NCBI GenBank assembly: GCA_000702025.1 | Contig: KL370852.1 | Coordinates: forward strand, 169,542-233,541 | DNA length: 64,000 nucleotides | Source: Blautia schinkii DSM 10518 | Lineage (GTDB): Bacteria; Bacillota; Clostridia; Lachnospirales; Lachnospiraceae | Direction: 5' to 3' | In this document: positions 17,628 through 26,511 of the stretch, piece by piece | Layout of the letters: each line of letters opens with the position of its first letter | Numbering within the stretch: the first letter of the stretch is position 1 | Program-made: the position numbers and the translations under genes | Notes under the pieces: model-generated | What the model was told of the DNA's origin: nothing | Databases searched by the model: none | What the model saw: only the letters and a program-made list of their open reading frames with translations

Positions 17628-18554
17628 TCATTCTCCTTTCAACAATACTTTTTTGCCGATGGTATTGCAGATGATCAGGACTACAACAAGCATTACAAGA
17701 CACATTGCCGCTGCGTATCCCACTTCCAGAAATTTAAAGTTATTCATGTATGCATAATAGCTGAGTGTTTCTGTGGAGGTTCCCGGTCCTCCTCCTGTCA
17801 TGATGTAAATTGTATCCATCCATTTAAACAAATCCATGAAACGGAACATTACTGCAACTGATATAGATGGTTTCAACAGAGGAAGTGTGAGATACCGGAA
17901 AGTCTGAAACCCGGTTGCTCCATCTACCTGTACTGCTTCATAAGGCTCAGCCGGAAGTGCCTGCATTCCCGCCAGGAGGATTAATGCCACATACGGCGTC
18001 CATTCCCAGACATCAACAATGATCAGTCCCAACAGCGATGTACTGCTGTTTCCAAGTATATTCAAGCTCCCGCCTGTCAGCGCCTGAAAATAGTAACTGA
18101 TAATACCGAACTCTGCATCATAGAACATTTTCCATATTAGACCGACTACGACCGGAGTCATGATCATAGGCAGGATAATAATTATCTGCACCAGCTCCTT
18201 ACCATATATCTTTTTCGTAAGGCAATGTGCGATCAGCATTCCCAATACAAGCTCAATCAAGAGACTGCAGATTGTAAATTTGGCCGTAACCGAAAAAGCA
18301 CCCCAAAACCGCGAATCGGTGAGAACATCCGCGAAATTTTTCAAAAATACAAATTCTCTTCTGTTTGCCTTTGCCAGATTGTAGCTGTATAAGCTCAGCC
18401 ACAATGCATAGACTGTTGGAACCATCGTGAGCAGGAGCAAAATCCATCTGCCCGGATAAAACAGCAGCTTCCACGATTTACTGTCCTCTAATGTCACAAA
18501 TCTCACCAATTTGCGTCTCCATTCCGAAGCATTCTTGTTTTTAATATTCTGCAA
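17628..18554 (-). CDS. Carbohydrate ABC transporter permease (MalF type)
   Basis: The start is a TTG (18554) with a GAGAGGG/AAAGGA-rich leader; no ATG start with a better site is available nearby. The 308-residue protein has an N-terminal cytoplasmic stretch and about six transmembrane helices, the first at residues 34-56. The EAA loop appears as EPYEAVQVDGATGFQTFRYLTLPLLKP (near 205-230). It forms the membrane channel with the MalG-type partner encoded 2 bp downstream. Substrate is supplied by the binding protein encoded upstream. The polyol/sugar specificity is inferred from the operon's dehydrogenases. Confidence 0.9.
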   Translation of the reverse strand: MQNIKNKNASEWRRKLVRFVTLEDSKSWKLLFYPGRWILLLLTMVPTVYALWLSLYSYNLAKANRREFVFLKNFADVLTDSRFWGAFSVTAKFTICSLLIELVLGMLIAHCLTKKIYGKELVQIIIILPMIMTPVVVGLIWKMFYDAEFGIISYYFQALTGGSLNILGNSSTSLLGLIIVDVWEWTPYVALILLAGMQALPAEPYEAVQVDGATGFQTFRYLTLPLLKPSISVAVMFRFMDLFKWMDTIYIMTGGGPGTSTETLSYYAYMNNFKFLEVGYAAAMCLVMLVVVLIICNTIGKKVLLKGE

Positions 18555-18618
18555 TTCCTTTTTCCCTCTCCGTAAACATCATATTGATTTGATATGTAAG
18601 AAAACCCTCTTTATTTAA

Positions 18619-18663
18619 GTGGCTGCCGCTTCACGATTTTTTTACCGTTGGAGCGACAGCCTC
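18619..18663 (-). terminator. Hairpin between binding-protein and permease genes (probable attenuator)
   Basis: Arms GTGGCTGCCGCT (18619-18630) and AGCGACAGCCTC (18652-18663) pair at 10 of 12 positions in the 157-bp gap after the substrate-binding protein gene. On the minus strand the stem is followed by TTAAATAAA, not a strong T-run. It would allow higher binding-protein than permease expression, a common arrangement in ABC operons (inference). Confidence 0.6.
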
Positions 18664-18711
18664 TTAGACACAAACACATATAAAGCTTATAATTACAAAA
18701 TATACCTATTT

Positions 18712-20016
18712 TCAGCGGTTGATGGCAATGTACGCATCATCCGTGATATCTGAGCTCTCCTCCTGAGCCGCGTCAAGACTGGATTGGATATCGTCGCCGT
18801 CCAAAGCTTTGCTCACTGCCGTAGCCACAGAATCACCAAGAGACGACCAGTCCGTGATACGCGGTTCATAATCTGCCGGTGCGGCGTTCATAGAATCAAT
18901 AACAACCTTAATCCAATTTCCATCTTCATATGCATATTTGGTTGTGTATTCCTCAGAATTCATAACACTGGAGCGTGTAACGTCAGCTCTTAAACCATCA
19001 ATAGAGGTCTTAAGCATAATATCCTCGCCGAGACACCATTTAATGAATTCCCAAGCCAGTTCCTGATTCTTGGAAGCAGAATTGATTCCCAGACCCCAGG
19101 TAGAAGTGGACGGAACACTCAGTCCTTCCGGAACTACAGAATAGCCGACTTTACCCACAACTGTTGACTGCGATTCGTCCTCAAGACGTGCCGCAAAGTT
19201 TGTCGCGTCGATTGCCATAGCAATGCTGCCCTGCTGGAATGCCAGCTGAACATTATCCCAGTTATAGGACTCCACACCATTGATGGAATAGTTCTGTAAA
19301 GCATTGATAAACGCCTCAGTACCTGCAACTGCTTCAGGAGTATTGATGCTTAATTTACCGTCTGCGTCAAACCAGTCTGCACCTGCTCCAAGGAAGAAAC
19401 CTGTCCAAATATAAACATTCTGTCCTTCATCTCTGTTTGCACGACATGCAAATGCATTGTAGCCTGCTTCTTTTAACTTTTCGCACGCAGTCCAGAATTC
19501 CTCTGCTGTTTTCGGAGCACCGTCAATCCCTGCTGCTTCGAACATTTCCTTATTGTACATCAGCATGGTACTTTCCCCGTAGAAAGGAAGTCCGTAAACC
19601 TTATCATTGTAACTTAACGCACTTACAAAGCCCTGCATAAAATCACTGGTGTCATAGTCTTCTGCATCAATAAAATCTGATAACGGTACAATCCAACCCG
19701 CCTCTGCGAACTGCGTGGTATATTTATGGTCAAACATCACCACGTCATAATCCGAGCTCTGTGAGGACAGGGTGAGCTGTGTCTTACTGATGACCTCACT
19801 CTGGGGAAGCGTCTCAATATTCACCGATGCTCCGGTAGCCTTCTCAAATTCATCCTTTACTTCGATGACACTTGTAACCGCGCTGTGATCCTGCATAATA
19901 ACATTGAGCGTCATACCGGAGAAATCTCCTGTTTCTGCTGCCTGAACATTTGCGCTGAACATAAAGCTGGACATTAACATCCCAGCCGCCAAGACTAAAG
20001 ATAATTTTTTCTTCAT
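18712..20016 (-). CDS. Carbohydrate ABC transporter substrate-binding protein (family 1)
   Basis: The ATG at 20016 follows AGGAGGG by 5 bp. The 434-residue protein begins with a Sec signal (MKKKLSLVLAAGMLMSSFMFSANVQAAE), probably cut after VQA. There is no lipobox cysteine, which is unusual for a Gram-positive binding protein. The mature part is a two-lobed solute-binding protein of the maltose/polyol type, with FEKATGASVNIE near residue 70, GLPFYGESTMLMYNKEMFEAAG near 150 and WGLGINSASKNQELAWEFIKW near 310. It is the first transporter gene of the operon, directly after the ROK regulator and a predicted promoter. Retention at the surface without a lipid anchor is unexplained. Confidence 0.9.
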   Translation of the reverse strand: MKKKLSLVLAAGMLMSSFMFSANVQAAETGDFSGMTLNVIMQDHSAVTSVIEVKDEFEKATGASVNIETLPQSEVISKTQLTLSSQSSDYDVVMFDHKYTTQFAEAGWIVPLSDFIDAEDYDTSDFMQGFVSALSYNDKVYGLPFYGESTMLMYNKEMFEAAGIDGAPKTAEEFWTACEKLKEAGYNAFACRANRDEGQNVYIWTGFFLGAGADWFDADGKLSINTPEAVAGTEAFINALQNYSINGVESYNWDNVQLAFQQGSIAMAIDATNFAARLEDESQSTVVGKVGYSVVPEGLSVPSTSTWGLGINSASKNQELAWEFIKWCLGEDIMLKTSIDGLRADVTRSSVMNSEEYTTKYAYEDGNWIKVVIDSMNAAPADYEPRITDWSSLGDSVATAVSKALDGDDIQSSLDAAQEESSDITDDAYIAINR

Positions 20017-20037
20017 AAAAACCCTCCTGATTATTTT

Positions 20038-20065
20038 ATTGTATTGCAATTTGCATATTGTACAA
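20038..20065 (-). promoter_or_regulatory. Predicted promoter with palindrome for the polyol operon
   Basis: On the minus strand TTGTAC (20060-20065) and TACAAT (20038-20043) are 16 bp apart in the 63-bp gap between the ROK gene and the binding-protein gene. The spacer contains the perfect palindrome TGCAATTTGCA (20045-20055), a possible repressor site overlapping the promoter. Confidence 0.5.
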
Positions 20066-20079
20066 AGGCGCCTTCATAT

Positions 20080-21282
20080 TTAATAATCAACCCAATTGAA
20101 GAAAATCTGCTCCTTAAAGAGCTCCTCAATCGCTACGATCGCCGCACCCTGCAGCGATATATCAATCTGCTTGTCCACTACACACACATTCGTGTGCTGC
20201 CATACCAACTCATATAATCTTCTGGAACACACCTTCTCAATACGTTCCCGCATAATATCAGATGATATGCGTGCCAGCTCATCACCAATCACAACAATAT
20301 CCGGATTCAATATATTAATAATATTAGCAATCCCAATCCCAAGATAATCACAAACCTTCTCATACTCTGATACAGCCAGCCTGTCTCCTTTGGATACAGC
20401 TTCTTTTACATCATCAAGATGGAAACCGGGCTTCAAAACAGAATAGTCGCCCATCCCAATCCTTTTATTAATATTATTTATCAAAACATGGGAGGAACAA
20501 TATAGCTCCAGGCATCCACGGTTGCCGCATTTACAGAGCAGACCATCCGTCTCTATACTCATATGCCCAATTTCACCGGCTGTTCCAAGCCCTCCTAAAA
20601 TCAACTTTCCATTATTAACGATTCCGGCCCCGATTCCCTGAGCCGCTGAAAAATATACCAACATCTTGCCGGAAGGCACACGCATCTGCCAGTTGTAGGC
20701 CAACGCTCCTGCGTTTGCATCATGTTCAAGAAAAACATACACGTTAAACCGCTCGGACAAAACCTTTTTTATGTTTATATCCGGCCAATCCGGATACTCG
20801 CTCTCACTGCCTTCCAGGTTCCTAAAAAACGGTCCGGGAATCGCGCAGCCAATCGCCACTACCTTTTCCTGCGATGCCTTTTTTATCAGGATTTCAATTT
20901 GTTCCTGAACTCTCAAAAAAGCAGTTTCTGCTTCCTCATCTGCATAAAATCTATGTGTAGAGCTTTCCAGCTCATTTCCTTCTATATCAAAAATCCCTAT
21001 ATGAAAATACTTTCTGGATATCCTGATTCCAATAACGCGATAATAAGACTTATCAAGAGAAACTGCTATTCCATTACGCCCTCTCTCCACATTGATAATG
21101 CCTTCTTCTTTAATAAGATGCATATCCTTTAATTCATTCACTATATTAGTAATTGTCGCCGGCCGTAAATTACTCATTCTTGCCAAGTCGGCACGGGAGC
21201 AAGTACCTGTGGCTCTAAGCAGCCGCAATACCAGAATCCTGTTTATCTTCTGAATATTTTCCTGATTAATTCCATTCTTCAT
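20080..21282 (-). CDS. ROK-family transcriptional regulator (NagC/XylR type)
   Basis: AGGAG lies 8 bp before the ATG. The 400-residue protein has an N-terminal winged helix-turn-helix (residues about 14-72: VLRLLRATGTCSRADLARMSNLRPATITNIVNELKD split over two helices) and a C-terminal ROK sugar-kinase-like domain. The ROK zinc cluster is present (CKCGNRGCLE near residue 252), as is the IGAGIV/EIGHM sugar-site region. It most likely represses the downstream ABC/dehydrogenase/kinase/aldolase operon until an inducing sugar binds. It has its own promoter with palindromes overlapping and downstream of the -10, which suggests autoregulation. Confidence 0.9.
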   Translation of the reverse strand: MKNGINQENIQKINRILVLRLLRATGTCSRADLARMSNLRPATITNIVNELKDMHLIKEEGIINVERGRNGIAVSLDKSYYRVIGIRISRKYFHIGIFDIEGNELESSTHRFYADEEAETAFLRVQEQIEILIKKASQEKVVAIGCAIPGPFFRNLEGSESEYPDWPDINIKKVLSERFNVYVFLEHDANAGALAYNWQMRVPSGKMLVYFSAAQGIGAGIVNNGKLILGGLGTAGEIGHMSIETDGLLCKCGNRGCLELYCSSHVLINNINKRIGMGDYSVLKPGFHLDDVKEAVSKGDRLAVSEYEKVCDYLGIGIANIINILNPDIVVIGDELARISSDIMRERIEKVCSRRLYELVWQHTNVCVVDKQIDISLQGAAIVAIEELFKEQIFFNWVDY

Positions 21283-21305
21283 CGCCTTTTCTCCTCTTTC
21301 ATTAA

Positions 21306-21322
21306 TTTATTTAACAAATAAA
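21306..21322. promoter_or_regulatory. Candidate ROK operator palindrome
   Basis: TTTATTTAACAAATAAA is a perfect 7-bp inverted repeat about 3 bases, located 24 bp upstream of the ROK start. It resembles the AT-rich TTTGTT/AACAAA boxes bound by XylR-type ROK repressors. A looser TTTGTT...AACAAA pair is visible near 21550-21570. Confidence 0.45.
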
Positions 21323-21350
21323 GCGATGATTATTCTTAACATAGACCTCT

Positions 21351-21403
21351 TTTATTAATTCATTGAATAAATAAAATATACCACCGCTATCATCATTTGT
21401 CAA
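21351..21403 (-). promoter_or_regulatory. Promoter of the ROK gene with an overlapping operator palindrome
   Basis: On the minus strand TTGACA (21398-21403) and TATATT (21375-21380) are spaced by 17 bp. A 25-bp palindrome (21351-21375, arms TTTATTAATTCA and TGAATAAATAAA, 11 of 12 pairs) begins at the last base of the -10, where a bound repressor would block transcription. The rest of the 21283-21878 gap holds the weaker XylR-like box and the terminator of the next gene. Confidence 0.6.
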
Positions 21404-21750
21404 TTATACAATAGTTACATTGTTTTTTTATTATTTTTATGCAATTTATACAGTCATTAAAAATTATCGGTTTATTTTATCACATATCCATAAACAATAG
21501 CTTTATAAAAAATCTGCTTTTTAGCTTTATGTCAACCATTTACGTTATATTTGTTCATTCGCTTAACAAACTAATTTAATCAACAAATAATAAGAGGCTA
21601 TAGCATGTTCTACTATGAAGCCTCCAATAAACTGTCTCCGCTATTATGAAATGAGCTTTCTGCCCTTTCGCTTACTGCAACTATATATACCACAAAAGTC
21701 AAAGTTTCACAAGAATACACTGGAATATTTTTCCAAGCGTAACCAAAAAA

Positions 21751-21790
21751 GCAGGCAGCCCGCCAAAATAGCTTTGGCCTTGCTGCCTGC
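21751..21790 (-). terminator. Intrinsic terminator of the permease gene
   Basis: GCAGGCAGC (21751-21759) pairs with GCTGCCTGC (21782-21790), with an inner GCCAAA/TTTGGC stem. On the minus strand the hairpin is followed by TTTTTT. It lies about 90 bp past the stop at 21879. Confidence 0.85.
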
Positions 21791-21878
21791 TCTAAGTTCT
21801 GCTTTAACTATAAGTTTATATGTCATTTTAATTTCACGGCTTTTTATTCCATAATTAATATTATCTTCCGAATGTACC

Positions 21879-22775
21879 TCAAAGCACAATCCCAAAAACC
21901 TCAATCAAAATTCCCCAGAACACCCCAGTCCCATACAGGATTCCTATCAGTCCCAGATTTTCTTTTATTCCTTTGTTGGTACGGCACAACACCAGGATAC
22001 CTACCCCGGCTCCCACAAGCAGACCGGCCATCATCTGTCCGGCGCCTAAAATACCGGTGAGATAGAGCTGCGTAATTACTACGGATGACGCGCAGTTCGG
22101 AATCAGCCCAACCAATGCGGCCAAAAACACTCCCACAATAGGCTTTCCACTGATAAAATACCCAATTGCATCCCGTCCTGCCATCTCCACAAAAAATCCA
22201 ATCACAAGTGAAATCAGAAAAATAAAAAGTGTAATCTGCAGAGTATGCTTCAATGCAGACCCGACAATACTCCCATTCTCACAGTGGCAGTGCTCTGATT
22301 CACACAAATCATGGATATCCTTCTCATGATGCTCCCGATGAACATGCTTGTGCTCTTCCCGCGCCCTTCTCTTTCTTCCGCCGAACCGCCACAAAATATC
22401 AATGGCAAACCCGGACACAGCACCAAGCAAAATTTTCAGCCCCAAAATCCGCAAGATAACACCGGCATTCACAGATTCAGAGATAAAAATAGGCAGCATC
22501 TCATCCGAGGTAGAGAGAAAAATAGCCAGCAGCGTTCCCGCGGTTATCACTCCGCCGGAATAGAGACTTGCCGCAGCAGCCGAAAACCCACACTGTGGAA
22601 AGGCGCCCACAATACCGCCGATCAGAGGACCGAAGCTCCCTGATTTCTGCATGATCTGCTTTGATTTATCCTTTGTCTTATGCTCCAGATATTCCATGAC
22701 CAGATACGTCAGGAATAAAAAAGGGAGAAGCTTCACCGTATCCAGCAAAGCATCTAAAATCACATCGAGTACCAT
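21879..22775 (-). CDS. Putative metal or arsenic efflux permease with His-rich loop
   Basis: The 298-residue membrane protein has two related halves of about four to five helices. Each half carries a similar pore motif: GAFPQCGFSAAAASLYSGG (near residue 57) and GLIPNCASSVVITQLYLTG (near 222), a P-x-C-x-x-S repeat seen in putative arsenic/manganese efflux permeases. The cytoplasmic loop between halves (about 136-170) is rich in His, Cys and Glu (EEHKHVHREHHEK, then CESEHCHCE), consistent with metal-ion binding. Naming is uncertain: relatives are labelled arsenic efflux protein or putative manganese transporter. It has its own terminator and a leader of about 110 nt containing the palindrome AGGACGCGTCCT; no known riboswitch was recognised. 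Confidence 0.72.
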   Translation of the reverse strand: MVLDVILDALLDTVKLLPFLFLTYLVMEYLEHKTKDKSKQIMQKSGSFGPLIGGIVGAFPQCGFSAAAASLYSGGVITAGTLLAIFLSTSDEMLPIFISESVNAGVILRILGLKILLGAVSGFAIDILWRFGGRKRRAREEHKHVHREHHEKDIHDLCESEHCHCENGSIVGSALKHTLQITLFIFLISLVIGFFVEMAGRDAIGYFISGKPIVGVFLAALVGLIPNCASSVVITQLYLTGILGAGQMMAGLLVGAGVGILVLCRTNKGIKENLGLIGILYGTGVFWGILIEVFGIVL

Positions 22776-22916
22776 AAATACAGCTTCCCTTCACAGCAGG
22801 ACGCGTCCTACGTCCGCCTTTCTTATTGCATCCGGCAGCCGGGATACTTCCGGGCCGCACGCTCAGCTATCATAATAACACAAAATCCCGCGCTTTGACA
22901 GGCTGATGCGGAACTT

Positions 22917-25310
22917 TTATAGTGAAATCCATTTCTGCAAAATCATCTGCAATTGTTCCATATCAATCGGTTTAGCAAGATGTGCATTCATCCCCGCTGC
23001 CCTTGTTTTCTCTCTGTCATCCGCAAAAGCGTTGGCTGTCATAGCAATAATGGGCATAGTTTTTACATCCTCCCGGTTAAGTGAACGAATCTCCTTAGCG
23101 GCAGTGCATCCATCCATTACGGGCATCTGCATATCCATAAAGATCAAATCGTAAGTCCCTTCCGAAGATTTCTCTACTGTTTGTACGGCAACCTTGCCAT
23201 TTTCAGCCACGTCTACAATCGCTCCCGTGTCTGAAAGGATTTCCACTACAATCTCTTGATTCAACTCATTATCCTCCACTAAGAGAAATCTCTTGCCCGA
23301 ATATGAGCCTTCAATCACTTTCTGGACTGCAACCTCCTTTAGACTCCCGTCCCAAAATTGTTTCAGCTTATATATTAGCTGAGAGCAAAACAATGGCTTA
23401 GTGATAAACGCATTTGCTCCCGCCTGTCTTGCCTCATCCATCTGCTCTGACAGATCATAGGCTGAGACCATGATAATCGGCAGCTCATAGCCTGTTCTCT
23501 CCCGAATTGCACGTATTGTCTCAATTCCGTCCATATCAGGCATTTTATAGTCAATGATCACAGCAAAAAACTCCTCCCCGGCTTTCTTTGTCTGCTCTAT
23601 TTTATCCAAAGCTTCCATGCCCGTAACTGCCCACTGTGTCTTAAGTCCAAATTCCCCCAACCGCTCACAAGTATTTCTACATATAAAATCATCATCGTCT
23701 ACGATCAATATTGACAAACCCGCAAGTTCTCTTTCGTCAATGGGCTGCTCTTGAATCTGCAGATAAACGGAGACTGTAAATTTGCTCCCTTTTCCATAGG
23801 TACTTTCCACCTGGACTGTTCCGCCCATTATCTCAGCAATACTCTTGCAAATCGAAAGACCAAGTCCGGTCCCTTGGATGGAGCGTATCTGTTCATCATC
23901 CGCCCGTTCAAAAGGAGCGAAAACATTTTGAAGAAAATCCGGTTTCATCCCAATACCTGTATCCGATACGATGAACTCATAACAGGCCATATCAGCCCGC
24001 TCACAAGGCTTCTCATTAATCTCTAAAACTATACTTCCTTCCGGCGGCGTATATTTCACCGCATTGGAAAGCAAATTCAGTACAACCTGCTGGAGCCGCT
24101 GCAAATCACTGATCACGATTTCATGGGTAATCTGGTTCACATAGGTTTTAAAGGTAAGATTTTTGCTGTGAATCTGCGGCTGCACCATGGTTACCACCCC
24201 ATGTACAAGCTCGGCCAGGTTTACTTCCTCTTCCGCGAGCACGATATGTCCGCTCTCAATCTTGGACATGTCAAGCACCTCATTAATAAGACTCAAAAGC
24301 AGCTTTGAAGATACTGTAATCTTCCCAAGACAGTCCTCAATCCGTTCAGGATCATGGACATGCGACTGTGCGATCATGGTCATCCCCAGGATAGCGTTCA
24401 TAGGCGTACGAATATCATGGCTCATCCTGGATAAAAAGTCTGACTTTGCACGGTTGGCCTTCTCCGCTTCTTCAAGGGCATTTTTAAGAGCCTGCGCCTG
24501 TTTTGTCAGTTTTTTGTGTATCTCTCTCAGTTCTGTCATGTCTGTCACATCTATAAATATTACAAGATAAATCGGGCAATCGTTCTGCCAGTCTACACAG
24601 GTAGCGTTAACCTGCAGCCACAGCATTTGACCCGCCATACTCTTTACATGTATGACAAAATGGAACGACTTTCCTTCCTGAATTTTTTCCTTTTGTTCAA
24701 GAATCGCATCCCAATTGGCCTCAATGTTTTTTTGATAAAGGCTGGTTTCTCCTGAGCTGGACCTGCTGCCGAAGTACTCTGCGAACCGGGCGTTAGCATC
24801 CAGAAGGACCATATTGAGTTCCTTGTCAATCCTGTATTTTGCCACAAACCCGGGAAGGTTTTCGTATGTAACAGACTGTTCCTTCTGCATCTGAATCATA
24901 TCATCAATGTTCGTTATTACCGTATATCCGACCTGATATCCATCCACATACTCATCTGCAAAACGTACAGAGAATTGAACCCAGATGTGCTCTCCGTTCT
25001 TGCGTCTCATCCTGGTAGCTAATTTATATCCCGCTTCTCCCCTGCGCAGCGTATCCATCACAATCCCTGTGATCCGCTCCCACTCCTCCGGATCATCGGC
25101 ATAATAAAGATCAGGCCTGTTGTGAAATTTCTCCTCATACTCTTCCTTTGACCAGCCAATCATCTGATAATAAAAATCATTTGCCCAAATAACCGTAAAA
25201 TGTTCATCCAACAGATGCTTGCTCACGCTCACACCCAAAAGCTGCATCAGCGTACTGTACTCATAATCGGCCCCTGCCTGACGCTCTTCCTGCATATCAT
25301 CTTTCTCCAT
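22917..25310 (-). CDS. Hybrid sensor histidine kinase with two PAS and two receiver domains
   Basis: The ATG at 25310 has AAAGGTGG 5 bp upstream and is preferred over one at 25328. The 797-residue protein has no membrane segment. The order is PAS with PAC motif (about residues 20-135), a second PAS (140-260), a short coiled coil (265-290), HisKA with H-box SHDIRTPMNAILG (His near 298), HATPase_c (N, G1 DTGIGM, G2 GTGLGLSI near 400-510), receiver 1 with phospho-acceptor Asp in IIDYKMPDMDG (near 580) and receiver 2 with FMDMQMPVMDG (near 730). It ends soon after the second receiver. There is no partner response regulator or output gene nearby, so it probably signals by phosphorelay to a distant partner. 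Confidence 0.9.
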   Translation of the reverse strand: MEKDDMQEERQAGADYEYSTLMQLLGVSVSKHLLDEHFTVIWANDFYYQMIGWSKEEYEEKFHNRPDLYYADDPEEWERITGIVMDTLRRGEAGYKLATRMRRKNGEHIWVQFSVRFADEYVDGYQVGYTVITNIDDMIQMQKEQSVTYENLPGFVAKYRIDKELNMVLLDANARFAEYFGSRSSSGETSLYQKNIEANWDAILEQKEKIQEGKSFHFVIHVKSMAGQMLWLQVNATCVDWQNDCPIYLVIFIDVTDMTELREIHKKLTKQAQALKNALEEAEKANRAKSDFLSRMSHDIRTPMNAILGMTMIAQSHVHDPERIEDCLGKITVSSKLLLSLINEVLDMSKIESGHIVLAEEEVNLAELVHGVVTMVQPQIHSKNLTFKTYVNQITHEIVISDLQRLQQVVLNLLSNAVKYTPPEGSIVLEINEKPCERADMACYEFIVSDTGIGMKPDFLQNVFAPFERADDEQIRSIQGTGLGLSICKSIAEIMGGTVQVESTYGKGSKFTVSVYLQIQEQPIDERELAGLSILIVDDDDFICRNTCERLGEFGLKTQWAVTGMEALDKIEQTKKAGEEFFAVIIDYKMPDMDGIETIRAIRERTGYELPIIMVSAYDLSEQMDEARQAGANAFITKPLFCSQLIYKLKQFWDGSLKEVAVQKVIEGSYSGKRFLLVEDNELNQEIVVEILSDTGAIVDVAENGKVAVQTVEKSSEGTYDLIFMDMQMPVMDGCTAAKEIRSLNREDVKTMPIIAMTANAFADDREKTRAAGMNAHLAKPIDMEQLQMILQKWISL

Positions 25311-25548
25311 ATCATCCACCTTTTGCATCCTTATGCATTCCTTCTGATTTTATCACAACAGAAATTTTGATTACGCCTTTCAACCTTGTTCACGTATCAT
25401 GTTATATGTAATTATAGAACACAAAAATGTAAATAGCAATATATTATGAATTTTGTAAGGATTTAAGCTGTATTCCCGGAAGATTTTTAGGAGATAGGAA
25501 AGCGATATCCTTTCCATTAGAACAAATTGGAGTACTTTCCTGGTATAT

Positions 25549-25580
25549 AAAAAAGCTCCCCATCAATACAGGAAGCTTTT
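25549..25580 (-). terminator. Intrinsic terminator of the rbs-like operon
   Basis: AAAAAGCTCC and GGAAGCTTTT form an imperfect hairpin (25549-25580); on the minus strand it is followed by TTTTTTATAT. It lies about 50 bp after the last gene stop. The rest of the 25311-25626 gap is the upstream region of the hybrid kinase, where no clear promoter was found. Confidence 0.65.
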
Positions 25581-25626
25581 ATAGATTTCTTATGACTTTC
25601 TTTTAGAGTACTTATTATGTAATATT

Positions 25627-26373
25627 TTATTTCGTAACATAATCAATTATATTCTTAAATAATAAATCGTAATATTTCCAGTCACAAAATTCCGGCGGCG
25701 CCCAGTGCGGGGAACAATCACTGGAGAAAATAGCTGTTTTACCCTCTCCGTAACTGCCAAACGCAATAAACGGATCACCGCACACAGAAGCTACAAGCTC
25801 TGCTTCCGGTTTTAAGGTACTCTTATTATATCCAAGAATCCGGGGCCACGTTCCCTCGATTCCTTTCATGGAAGGATGGTCCGCAAGCACAACATCCGGT
25901 GTCACACCTTCGCAATGCTCCATTCTGTCGTCGTAAGGAAGAAGCTGCACGGGCAGAACATCCTGCACCGGTGTCGCCCACCATTTTCCCTGTCCGCCGA
26001 TTCCGTTAAAGGTCATATACCCTCCGATCATCAGCAGACCGCCGCCCTGCAGCACATAGTCCTTAAGAAGCTGGCAGCGGTTCGGGAACATTTTCCCTGC
26101 TGAAAACGTCTCAGTTGGAATCAGCAGAGTATCAGCACCCACATCAGAAAGTACCACACAGGCATACTCCTCCAATTCTTCCATCGTGAATGGAAAATGA
26201 TCATGCGCCACATGGCTTGGCATATACACAAACTCATAGCCCGCATTTTCAATCGCCTTGTCAATCCATCCAAGACCGGTTTCATACTTGGATGCACTAA
26301 AGCTGTTAAACCCCTTTGTCTCTGTCACTGTGGCTAACCAGGACTCACCGACGAACAATATCTTCTTTTTCAT
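25627..26373 (-). CDS. Glutamine-amidotransferase-like (DUF1355/ThuA-like) protein
   Basis: The ATG at 26373 is preferred (GGAGGT 10 bp upstream); an in-frame TTG overlaps the ribosome site. The 248-residue product has the class I glutamine amidotransferase-like flavodoxin fold: ILFVGESW at strand 1, VVLSDVGADTLLIP near residue 78, and a GGGLLMIGGYMTF elbow near 115 where a true amidotransferase would carry the nucleophilic Cys. Here Gly/Tyr occupy that position, so amidotransferase activity is unlikely. DUF1355/ThuA relatives commonly sit in sugar operons. It is the last gene of the LacI-controlled rbs-like operon; its role in the pathway is unknown. Confidence 0.7.
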   Translation of the reverse strand: MKKKILFVGESWLATVTETKGFNSFSASKYETGLGWIDKAIENAGYEFVYMPSHVAHDHFPFTMEELEEYACVVLSDVGADTLLIPTETFSAGKMFPNRCQLLKDYVLQGGGLLMIGGYMTFNGIGGQGKWWATPVQDVLPVQLLPYDDRMEHCEGVTPDVVLADHPSMKGIEGTWPRILGYNKSTLKPEAELVASVCGDPFIAFGSYGEGKTAIFSSDCSPHWAPPEFCDWKYYDLLFKNIIDYVTK

Positions 26374-26472
26374 TGTATTTCTTACCTCCAATAAATTATT
26401 TGTTTTGTTTCATTCCATGTTCGGTAATTTCACAGAGGACGACTTTTATGGCTGCGTGTCTTGACCTCCTGT

Positions 26473-26508
26473 CAGTGGGGGATACCGATTTCTTTCCGCC
26501 CACCACTG
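26473..26508 (-). other. Hairpin after the ribokinase gene
   Basis: CAGTGGGGG (from 26473) and CCCACCACTG (ending about 26507) form a GC-rich stem just past the ribokinase stop on the minus strand, with no T-run. It is a likely mRNA-stabilising or attenuating structure in the 138-bp gap before the last operon gene. Confidence 0.4.
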
Positions 26509-26511
26509 TCG

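Noticed and set aside
22776-22905. A metal riboswitch (yybP-ykoY-like) ahead of the putative metal permease
   Set aside because: Only a simple AGGACGCGTCCT palindrome was found; the conserved riboswitch core could not be recognised.
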